DNA of 60,040 nucleotides from contig JAEWYW010000033.1 of the NCBI GenBank assembly GCA_023458535.1, positions 1-60,040 of the forward strand, read 5' to 3'. Shown here in pieces: positions 53,480-60,040 of this stretch. Both the position numbers and the translations under genes were made by a program. Source of the stretch: Bacteroidota bacterium (GTDB taxonomy: Bacteria; Bacteroidota; Bacteroidia; Flavobacteriales; Weeksellaceae). Position 1 is the first letter of the stretch. Every line of letters begins with the position of its first letter. Under the pieces are notes generated by a model, which searched no databases, was not told the origin of the DNA, and was given only the letters and a program-made list of their open reading frames with translations.

Positions 53480-53494
53480 ATTAATTTAAATCGA

Positions 53495-54388
53495 ATGAAT
53501 ACCTTGAAAATATCTAAACTCTTCATAGTTTTAATTTTAATTCTATTTTCTTGCAAAAAGGAAGATCAAAAGACCGTTCACATTAAACAAGATTCAATTG
53601 TTAAAATGCCCGTGCCTTCAGAAGATGATTTGAATGTAAATATTGATGACTGCGAGCCAGAGAAAACCTCTGCGGAATATATTACGCTTTTAGAAAACCT
53701 TCATAGGGTAACCATTGATAAAATTTCAACCAATTCTTTAGAAGAGAACAACCAATTATACGAGCATTATATTAAAAAAAGACTAATCATTATCAGTTGT
53801 CTAATGGTAATACACCAGAAAGTTCTTGATGATTTTATTAATTATTATGATGAAAAAATCAATGACTACAACCTTCCGCCGGAGATGAAATTGCTTCAAA
53901 CTCAACTACAAAAAGTGGATTTGGAATATATGGGAGTTGGGGAAGGATTCACCGAAATTGTAGACTCACCTAACCATTATGTTAAAATGTTTAAGGGAAG
54001 TGTTACTAGTGATTACGAGGATTTTATGAAGCAAGAGTCTTTAGAGAATGCTAATCTTTACTCTGCTGATGCTGGAATTATTATTCCTTGGAAAGAGTTG
54101 GGAGATAGAGTAGTATTTTGGGAAAATTTCTTGCAAAAACATCCTCAATCGTTGCTGAGAGAAAAAGCAGAGGATTTATACAATAGATATTTAGATAATT
54201 ATATTTTTGGTATGGATAATACCAGAACATCCGAACATGGAAAACTTTATCCTGAAATTGCGACAGAATTCGACCGTTTTATTAAAAGTTACCCTCATTC
54301 AAAAGTTACTTTAAAAATTCTTAATTATCGAAAATTGTTAGATAGTGGTAAGACCATGGAAGAAATACGTAAAATAATGGAATTGTAA
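53495..54388 (+). CDS. hypothetical helical lipoprotein
   Basis: A 297 aa protein with a lipoprotein signal peptide (lipobox ILFSC, Cys at residue 19), again followed by KKEDQK. The mature part is mostly helical; the second half (WENFLQKHPQSLLREKAEDLYNRYL and FDRFIKSYPHSKVTLKIL) resembles TPR-like or Sel1-like helical pairs. No catalytic motif is visible and the family is unknown to me. It is 15 bases behind the preceding lipoprotein gene. Confidence 0.72.
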   Translation: MNTLKISKLFIVLILILFSCKKEDQKTVHIKQDSIVKMPVPSEDDLNVNIDDCEPEKTSAEYITLLENLHRVTIDKISTNSLEENNQLYEHYIKKRLIIISCLMVIHQKVLDDFINYYDEKINDYNLPPEMKLLQTQLQKVDLEYMGVGEGFTEIVDSPNHYVKMFKGSVTSDYEDFMKQESLENANLYSADAGIIIPWKELGDRVVFWENFLQKHPQSLLREKAEDLYNRYLDNYIFGMDNTRTSEHGKLYPEIATEFDRFIKSYPHSKVTLKILNYRKLLDSGKTMEEIRKIMEL

Positions 54389-54465
54389 ATCAATTATCAG
54401 GACAACTAAGTTATAGTATTGTAAAACTTTTCAAACAAATCATCTTTCAAACATTTTGTAATCCC

Positions 54466-54473
54466 TAAATTTG
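54466..54473 (+). promoter_or_regulatory. candidate -7 element for the 54531 aminotransferase gene
   Basis: TAAATTTG followed by C, 57 bases before the ATG, fits TAnnTTTG; TTTC at 54445-54448 is a weak -33 match with a 17-base spacer. Confidence 0.45.
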
Positions 54474-54530
54474 CTATTCACAGATTCTATTCTTTAGACT
54501 CTTATTGTTAACACTAACGAAAAATAAAAA

Positions 54531-55784
54531 ATGAAAGTTTCTAAGCTTGCCCAACATCTCATTGGTTCTGAAATTGTAAAAATTGGTAACGAAGTTAATG
54601 ACATGAAGGCAAATGGAGCGCAAATCGCAAATTTAACTATCGGAGATTTGAATTCGCAGTTGTATCCTATCCCTGAATTATTAAAGTCGGAAATAGAAAA
54701 AGCCTACAACAATCACCAGACGAATTATCCCCCTGCTAACGGAATTTTAGCTTTAAGAAAGGCCGTTTCCGAGGATTTGAAAAATCGTTGGAATCTCGAT
54801 TATTCGCCTTCGGATATTTTGATTACGGCCGGCGCACGCCCTTTAATTTATGCTATTTATAAAACCATTGTGGATGAAGGCGACAAGGTAATTTATCCTG
54901 TACCATCTTGGAATAACAATCATTATACATATCTCACTTCCGCAGAAGGAATTGAAGTTCAAACTCAACCCGAAAACAATTTTTTGCCTACTGCTGAAGA
55001 AATAAAACCTCATGTTTCCGAGGCGGTTCTTATTTCGTTGTGTTCACCGTTAAACCCAACGGGGACAATGTTTTCAAAAGAACAGCTGTATGGCATTTGC
55101 GAACTTATCGTTGAAGAAAATAAGCGCAGAACTGCGGATCAGAAGCCATTGTATTTGCTGTATGATCAAATTTATGCTAATTTGACTTTTGGTGAAGAGC
55201 ATTTCAATCCGGTTTCCTTATTTCCAGAATTAAAAGAGTACACCATTTTTGTGGATGGAATTTCCAAAAGTCTAGCTGCAACGGGCGTGAGAGTAGGTTG
55301 GAGTTTTGGTCCTTCGGAAATTATTGAGAAGATGAAAGCATTGAACACGCACATTGGAGCTTGGGCACCAAAGCCAGAGCAGGAAGCTACAGCCACCTAT
55401 TATCAAAATACTGAAGAGCTGAACCGTTTTGTAAATCATTTTAAGGGTGAATTGGAAAACGCATTAAAAGTACTTCATGAAGGTATTCAGAATTTGAAGC
55501 AGAAAGGTTTGAATGTCGACAGTATTCAACCTATGGGTGCAATGTATTTAACGATAAAAATGGATTATGTGGGCAAAAAAATGCCTACTGGCGAACCCAT
55601 TGAAAAAACCTCAGACTTGGTATTTTATTTAATTCGTGAGGGTGGCGTTGCCTTCGTGCCATTTTCGGCGTTTGGTTGTTCTCCTACTGAACCATGGTTC
55701 CGGGCTTCTGTTGGCGGACTTTCAGTTGATGAAATCAAAGAAATGCTACCTAAATTAGAAAAAGCACTGCTTCAACTTAACTAA
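54531..55784 (+). CDS. PLP-dependent class I/II aminotransferase
   Basis: Fold type I aminotransferase of 417 aa. The PLP lysine is in FVDGISKSLAATGVRVGW. Other conserved segments are NLTIGDLNSQLYPIP, ITAGARPLIYAIYKT (phosphate loop), SLCSPLNPTGTMF and LLYDQIYANL. It differs clearly from the aminotransferase at 11574-12770 and belongs to a distinct clade; the substrate is not readable by eye. It precedes a small lipoprotein gene by one base, so it leads the 54.5-57.1 kb operon that also carries kdsB. Confidence 0.9.
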   Translation: MKVSKLAQHLIGSEIVKIGNEVNDMKANGAQIANLTIGDLNSQLYPIPELLKSEIEKAYNNHQTNYPPANGILALRKAVSEDLKNRWNLDYSPSDILITAGARPLIYAIYKTIVDEGDKVIYPVPSWNNNHYTYLTSAEGIEVQTQPENNFLPTAEEIKPHVSEAVLISLCSPLNPTGTMFSKEQLYGICELIVEENKRRTADQKPLYLLYDQIYANLTFGEEHFNPVSLFPELKEYTIFVDGISKSLAATGVRVGWSFGPSEIIEKMKALNTHIGAWAPKPEQEATATYYQNTEELNRFVNHFKGELENALKVLHEGIQNLKQKGLNVDSIQPMGAMYLTIKMDYVGKKMPTGEPIEKTSDLVFYLIREGGVAFVPFSAFGCSPTEPWFRASVGGLSVDEIKEMLPKLEKALLQLN

Positions 55785-55785
55785 G

Positions 55786-56358
55786 ATGAGATTTATATTA
55801 ATATTTTTAATTTTAGCGAGTTTCCTATCCTGTAAAAAAGAATCAAATCTTAAGACGTATTCAAAGCATGATTCCGTCCAATCTACTCGTATTGCAGAAC
55901 AATCAAGTGCAAAATCCAATTTCGAAAATATTTTGGCAAAATTTCCATCGAAGGCTCTTCCAGTAGCAGATTCGACTGATTTTGACGATTTTCAGCATCT
56001 GCCACTTATCAATGAGATGATTTCAAAAGAATTAAAACTGAATCAATTATTTTCTGATGCAAGTAATTTCAGAATTAATTCCAACTATAATTTGAGTCCG
56101 GATTTTAAAACAATCAGTATAACTTTCAATAAAGGCGAAATGGAAATATCTACTGAGTTATTAAATTTTAATAGCAACGGTGAGTTGATTGATCATCTGG
56201 AGATTTCTTATGATGAAATTGCTGAATCAGCGATCAGAAAATGGAGTGAAATTTCAAAAGGCAGCATTATTATTACGCATGAAAATTACTTTGAAGAACC
56301 CACAAAAATTGAAAAAACAGTATTTAAAATTCTTCCTACAGGAAAATTCCAAAAATAA
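55786..56358 (+). CDS. hypothetical lipoprotein
   Basis: A 190 aa lipoprotein (lipobox SFLSC, Cys at residue 16, followed by KKES). The mature part begins with a low-complexity Ser/Lys/Gln linker. A compact alpha/beta region follows (FNKGEMEISTELLNFNSNGELIDHLEISYDE). I do not recognise the family. It begins one base after the aminotransferase stop codon and ends 6 bases before kdsB, so it is embedded in that operon. Confidence 0.72.
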   Translation: MRFILIFLILASFLSCKKESNLKTYSKHDSVQSTRIAEQSSAKSNFENILAKFPSKALPVADSTDFDDFQHLPLINEMISKELKLNQLFSDASNFRINSNYNLSPDFKTISITFNKGEMEISTELLNFNSNGELIDHLEISYDEIAESAIRKWSEISKGSIIITHENYFEEPTKIEKTVFKILPTGKFQK

Positions 56359-56364
56359 AATCAA

Positions 56365-57087
56365 ATGAAAATCATTGCAGTTATTCCCGCCCGCTACAAT
56401 TCTACACGTTTTCCAGGAAAATTAATGGAGATTTTAGGCGATCATACCGTTATTACAACCACTTACAAGAATGTTTTGGCAACAGGACTTTTTGATGATG
56501 TTTTTGTAGCTACCGATTCCAAAATTATCTTTAATGAAATTGAAAAAAATGGTGGAAAAGCTGTAATGACGGGCGAACATGAAACGGGAAGCGATAGAAT
56601 TGCGGAGGCTGTTCAAAATATTGATTGTGATATCGTAATAAACGTTCAGGGCGATGAACCTTTTCTTAAACTAGAACCTTTACAGCAACTGATTGACGTT
56701 TTTAAAAATGATGATTATAAAGAAATTTCTTTAGCTTCATTAAAGATTGAATTAAAGGAAAAATCCGAAATCGAAAATCCCAACAACGTGAAAGTCATTA
56801 CAGAAAATAATGGCTATGCGCTGTATTTCAGTCGGTCGGTCATTCCGTATCATCGTGAACTTTCTTATGATGTGAAATATTACAAACACATCGGCGTTTA
56901 CGCGTTTCGAAAAGAAGCGTTAATTCTGTTCTCAAAATTGGAGATGAAGCCTTTGGAAATTGCTGAAAAAATAGAATGCATCCGCTATCTGGAATACGGC
57001 ATGAAAATTAAATTAATAGAAACGCATTTCGTTGGTGTAGGCATTGATACACCCGAGGATTTGGAAAAGGCAAAAAAAATGATCTAA
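56365..57087 (+). CDS. kdsB: 3-deoxy-manno-octulosonate cytidylyltransferase
   Basis: CMP-KDO synthetase of 240 aa, which activates KDO with CTP for LPS inner-core assembly. The nucleotide-binding opening IPARYNSTRFPGK (about 7-19), TGEHETGSDRIAEA (about 69-82) and the metal/CTP motif NVQGDEPF (about 93-100) are all present, as is FSRSVIPYHR. Length is normal. It follows a small lipoprotein gene by 6 bases, and its stop overlaps the start of the next lipoprotein gene by one base (TAATG). Confidence 0.96.
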   Translation: MKIIAVIPARYNSTRFPGKLMEILGDHTVITTTYKNVLATGLFDDVFVATDSKIIFNEIEKNGGKAVMTGEHETGSDRIAEAVQNIDCDIVINVQGDEPFLKLEPLQQLIDVFKNDDYKEISLASLKIELKEKSEIENPNNVKVITENNGYALYFSRSVIPYHRELSYDVKYYKHIGVYAFRKEALILFSKLEMKPLEIAEKIECIRYLEYGMKIKLIETHFVGVGIDTPEDLEKAKKMI

Positions 57088-58078
57088 TGAGGATACTTCT
57101 TTTTTTAATTGTAATTATATCATACAGTTGTAAAGATGGTTATCATCATACAAAGAAGCAGAATTATTCGCAGCGTTTGAAAAAGAGCAAATCTGTTTCC
57201 GATTATAAAAAATCAGATTTTTTAATATCTATGAATCAACCTTTTGTACATACAGATTTTAACTACATATATTCACCAACAATTTTGTATGCTTGGAGCA
57301 AAGTAAAAGAAATATATAAACCTCCATTTATTTCAAAACCTACAAACATTTTATTTAGTTATCTTAATGATACTAAACACTTTTATTCTTTGGATAAATC
57401 CGAATATAAAAGTGAGATAAGTACCAATAAATCAATAAATATTAAAGTTGCATTTAAAAATGAATTTAGTTATTTTTTGGAGTTTGATACAATATCTACA
57501 TTTAAATTTAAAAGTCAATCAATAAAGCTTTTGGTAAGAAGAGTAATCTGAATTCAAATCTATTTCAAATTTATGTAGATTACTATAAAAACGATGATGA
57601 TTTTATTGTTAGAGTTATGTCAAAAGACAGAAAAAAAATGATGTACTTCATTAAAACTCCCACAAAGTATAATGATTTTGTAAGTGCTTATAGGAGTATT
57701 GACGAAAAATATTATGAGAGGAGTACTTTAGAAAAAATTGCGAAAGACGATACATTTATCGTTCCTAAAATAGGTTTCAATATTGAGAAAGATTTTGTTG
57801 ACTTTCATGATTTAAAGTTTACCGATAGTCAAGCTAAACAACATGTGATAAATAGAATTTCACAAACGAACATATTTCATTTAGACGAAAAGGGTGTTAA
57901 GATTGATAGTGAGGCGCAAATTGCTCTCGATGCATCAAAGTCGGCATCAACTCAAAAGAAACAGCCAAAAAAATTAATATTAGATAAAGATTTTTTTATT
58001 TTTTTTAAAAATGTCAATGCGGAAAATCCATATTTTGCAATTCGAATTGTTAATGACGAGTTAATGTTTAGAAATTAG
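57087..58078 (+). pseudogene. serpin-like lipoprotein, split by a one-base shift
   Basis: The first frame (57087-57551, 154 aa) begins with a lipoprotein signal (SYSC, Cys at residue 15) and ends at TGA. The -1 frame is open from the A run at 57510-57513 through to 58078, so adding one A joins both parts into about 330 aa. The C-terminal part has a serpin-like order: a VPKIGFNIEKDF strand, SQTNIFHLDEKGVKIDSEA (hinge-like), a loop rich in Ala/Ser (ALDASKSAST), and FFIFFKNVNAENPYFAIRIV. The serpin link is my reading and is not secure. It overlaps kdsB by one base. Mutation or sequencing error are both possible. Confidence 0.55.
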
Positions 58079-58108
58079 ATGAATCAAAAACGTATATTTG
58101 GGCTTTAA

Positions 58109-58780
58109 ATGAAATTAATGAAGAGACTATTGTTGGTATTTGCTGTCATTTTATCATGTTGCATACAAGCACAAACAGCAAAAGAAATTATTGATAAAAA
58201 TATTGAACTTTCGGGTGGATTAACCAATTGGAAACTCCTCAACTCCGTGATGTTACAGGGAAAAGTGATTTTGGGAGTGAAAGATGAATATCCTATAAAA
58301 ATTTTCCAACAACGTCCTAATCTTACCAAAACGGTGATCACTATTAATAAAAAAGAAACTCCAATTGAGGGTTATGATGGGCAGAAAGGTTATGCCATGA
58401 ATTATGCTCAAAATAAATTGCAGGTGTACCCTGATTATGTAGCCGAAAGTTTTGACAACGATTTTATAGATTGGGAAAATAAAGGATTCGATGCTAAATA
58501 TTTAGGCAAAGAAAAAGTGGGCGAAACGTATTGTCACAAGGTGGAACTTACCAAAAATGTCAACAAAAATTACTACTTTTTTGATACCAAAAACTTCATG
58601 TTGGTAAAAGAGATAAAAAAAGGAGAAACGCTTCAGTATTCTGATTATAAAAAGACAGGAAATTTGGTGATGCCTTACAGAATCGAATCTTCAAGTGCAA
58701 AACAAGACGGTGATTATGTTATCATCTTGAACAAAATTGAGGTTAATAAAGTTTTTCCGGAGAATACTTTTAGGTTTTAA
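58109..58780 (+). CDS. exported LolA-like outer-membrane lipoprotein-sorting family protein
   Basis: A 223 aa protein with a signal peptide ending near CCIQAQ (residue 22); the Met at residue 4 (58118) is an equally good start. The mature part has a helix (AKEIIDKNIELSGG), followed by consecutive antiparallel strands with YGKEKVGETYCHKVELT-type turns, the half-barrel pattern of the LolA/LolB fold. It may carry lipid or lipoprotein across the periplasm. It sits 30 bases behind the broken serpin-like gene. Confidence 0.78.
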   Translation: MKLMKRLLLVFAVILSCCIQAQTAKEIIDKNIELSGGLTNWKLLNSVMLQGKVILGVKDEYPIKIFQQRPNLTKTVITINKKETPIEGYDGQKGYAMNYAQNKLQVYPDYVAESFDNDFIDWENKGFDAKYLGKEKVGETYCHKVELTKNVNKNYYFFDTKNFMLVKEIKKGETLQYSDYKKTGNLVMPYRIESSSAKQDGDYVIILNKIEVNKVFPENTFRF

Positions 58781-58822
58781 AATTAATTAGGTAACTTTAG
58801 AAAGTTTTTAGATTTTATTATC

Positions 58823-59398
58823 ATGAAAAAATTATTCATTGTTCTTTTATCATTTGTGGCGTTTTTGCAAAGTTGCACTAACCAAAAAACAGAATTATCA
58901 AAATCTAAAACTCAGGAACTTATGGGCAAATCAATTTACGATTATAAAGTAGAAAGCTTAGATGGCAAAGAAATCAACTTTGCAGATTTTAAAGGTAAGA
59001 AAATCCTTATCGTAAATACTGCGTCTAAATGTGGATTCACGCCTCAATATGCAGATTTAGAGAAATTGTATAATGAGTATAAAGACAAATTGGTTATTGT
59101 AGGTTTTCCCGCCAACAACTTTGGAAGTCAGGAGCCCGGAAGCAACGAGGAGATTGGAGCTTTTTGCGAGAAGAATTATGGGGTAACATTTCCAATGGCT
59201 GCTAAAGTTTCTGTAAAAGGAGATGATACCGCACCCATTTTTAAGTATTTAACAGAAAAAGAATTGAACGGAGTAAAAAACACAGCAATTTTATGGAACT
59301 TCACCAAGTTCTTAGTGGACGAAAACGGGAAATTAATTGATACTTACCTGAGCACCACCAATCCAACAGACAATGTAATTACAAAGCATTTAAAATAA
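58823..59398 (+). CDS. glutathione peroxidase family lipoprotein
   Basis: A 191 aa thiol peroxidase with a lipoprotein signal (lipobox FLQSC, Cys at residue 18). The peroxidatic cysteine is C70 in NTASKCGFTPQY. The other active-site residues are the Gln in FPANNFGSQEPGS and the Trp/Asn in LWNFTKFL. Such Cys-type enzymes usually use thioredoxin rather than glutathione. As a lipoprotein it would act on the periplasmic face of a membrane, unlike the cytoplasmic 2-Cys peroxiredoxin at 7829-8461. Confidence 0.92.
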   Translation: MKKLFIVLLSFVAFLQSCTNQKTELSKSKTQELMGKSIYDYKVESLDGKEINFADFKGKKILIVNTASKCGFTPQYADLEKLYNEYKDKLVIVGFPANNFGSQEPGSNEEIGAFCEKNYGVTFPMAAKVSVKGDDTAPIFKYLTEKELNGVKNTAILWNFTKFLVDENGKLIDTYLSTTNPTDNVITKHLK

Positions 59399-59425
59399 CT
59401 TATAAGAATAATAAATACAGTACAT

Positions 59426-59446
59426 AGGTCAGATTTTTTCTGACCT
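59426..59446 (+). terminator. terminator after the glutathione peroxidase gene
   Basis: Stem AGGTCAGA with its complement and a 5-base T loop, followed by a T run. It lies 27 bases after the stop codon. The stretch from here to about 59620 holds nothing that I recognise. Confidence 0.8.
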
Positions 59447-59621
59447 TTTTTATTTTTTGCAAAATGGTTTGATTTAATATTTTTAGAAAGGAATCCACAG
59501 ACTCTGAGTTGGTTAAATGTATTGAGAAGTTAGGGTTAAAAAGTACAGTTAATGTAGTAGTGATTAAGCTTTGATATCAAACCAGATTTAAATTTTGGCA
59601 TCCAGTAAAAAAAATGCATAA

Positions 59622-59640
59622 AAGACTACTTTTTAGTCTT
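59622..59640 (-). terminator. hairpin at the end of the last minus-strand gene
   Basis: Stem AAGACTA with its complement and a 5-base loop overlaps the stop codon. On the minus strand a run of eight T follows after a few bases, so it is a plausible terminator. Confidence 0.55.
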
Positions 59641-60040
59641 CCTTTGCGATGGTATTGCGGTCGCCCTCTTCTTGGATTCCTTCGTTGATCATTTCTTTGG
59701 CTTCCCGTTTTTCCTCTGAGGTCGCGCATTCCACCTTATCTTCCTGAAGTTCTTCTTTGTGATGAATAAAAAACTCGCAGAATACCGCTAAGTGGTCGGA
59801 GCCGAAGGCTTCTAACGTTTTTAATTGCTTGATGAAAATGGTGGGTGAGTGAAACAGCAAGTCAATAGGAAAGCGGAAGAATCGGTATTTTGCATGAAAG
59901 GTGGATACAAAGCCGTAACCGATTCGGGGATCGATGAGTTCGCTTATTTTGCGAAAGAGAATGGAGGATTTCGACCATGCGACGTTATTAAAATCACCCA
60001 CCACGACGGAAGGTAAGTTGATTTCTTTGAGGCGTTTTGC
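59633..60040 (-). CDS. endonuclease/exonuclease/phosphatase-family protein, C-terminal part
   Basis: The last 135 codons of a minus-strand gene that continues beyond the window. The frame is open from the window edge (AKRLKEINLPSVVVGDFNNVAWS); the internal GTG is not a start. The motifs VVGDFNN and GSDHLAVFCEF are the metal/phosphate-binding G-D-x-N and G-S-D-H signatures of the EEP fold. A Glu/Lys-rich tail ends the protein. Such flavobacterial proteins are usually membrane-anchored in the N-terminal part, which cannot be seen here. Confidence 0.85.
   Translation of the reverse strand, partial: AKRLKEINLPSVVVGDFNNVAWSKSSILFRKISELIDPRIGYGFVSTFHAKYRFFRFPIDLLFHSPTIFIKQLKTLEAFGSDHLAVFCEFFIHHKEELQEDKVECATSEEKREAKEMINEGIQEEGDRNTIAKED

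Overview
The window is a chromosomal segment of a low-G+C member of the Bacteroidota, most likely a Weeksellaceae flavobacterium close to Chryseobacterium, Kaistella or Epilithonimonas. The genus is inferred from protein character only. Supporting signs are Bacteroidota-type promoters (TTTG, a 19-20 base spacer, TAnnTTTG), a type IX secretion (T9SS) sorting domain, a GLPGLI-family protein, a BlaI/M56 pair, many Sec-exported proteins and lipoproteins, menaquinone genes and a Bacteroidota-style SRP RNA. No phage, insertion sequence, CRISPR array, tRNA or rRNA gene was seen.

Layout. 1-3.9 kb: start of a minus-strand gene, then gyrA and an exported TPR protein. 4-6.7 kb (minus): mgtE, a BtuF-like metal receptor and an exported hypothetical. 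6.8-7.1 kb: rpsO behind a textbook promoter. 7.2-8.5 kb (minus): 2-Cys peroxiredoxin, thioredoxin and a DUF6952 protein. 8.6-12.8 kb (minus): aminotransferase and secreted M16 peptidase. 12.9-17.2 kb (plus): rsmG, a lipoprotein, a DUF922 protein and an AddB-like nuclease. 17.2-21 kb (minus): degenerate NodB-like protein, threonine dehydrogenase-like SDR, periplasmic thioredoxin and an exported hypothetical. 21.1-26.3 kb: gltP-like symporter (plus), then nhaA, the relA/spoT homologue and a small hypothetical (minus). 26.5-30.4 kb (minus): acs and prpE-like ligases. 30.7-36 kb: GreA-like coil protein, alpha/beta hydrolase, a T9SS-secreted choice-of-anchor I protein (minus) and thyA. 36-43.4 kb (plus): serine hydrolase, small hypothetical, M1 aminopeptidase, then the blaI-M56-GLPGLI operon. 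43.6-50 kb (plus): TPR protein, menB, menA, SRPBCC protein, UPF0173 hydrolase, SRP RNA (ffs, minus), DUF4199 protein and a glycosyltransferase. 50-59.4 kb (plus): GIN-domain lipoprotein, phosphosugar mutase, and a run of lipoproteins interleaved with an aminotransferase, kdsB, a LolA-like protein and a glutathione peroxidase. The last gene (minus) is an endonuclease/exonuclease/phosphatase-family protein cut by the window end.

How the genes work together. Most of the window is core metabolism and envelope biology: menaquinone synthesis, KDO activation, acyl-CoA formation, ion transport, peroxide defence and stringent response. The main items for a second look are: (1) GyrA has Leu at position 83, the classical quinolone-resistance position; (2) four intergenic tracts keep a strict 7-base periodicity with different heptad sequences, each running up to the start codon of a metabolic gene, three with a complementary purine arm; (3) the BlaI operon has a perfect 14-base palindrome at its predicted transcription start, and its M56 protease is split by a one-base deletion inside a 42-base tandem repeat; (4) a divergent serpin-like lipoprotein is also split by a one-base shift; (5) the SRP RNA lies under a spurious reading frame.
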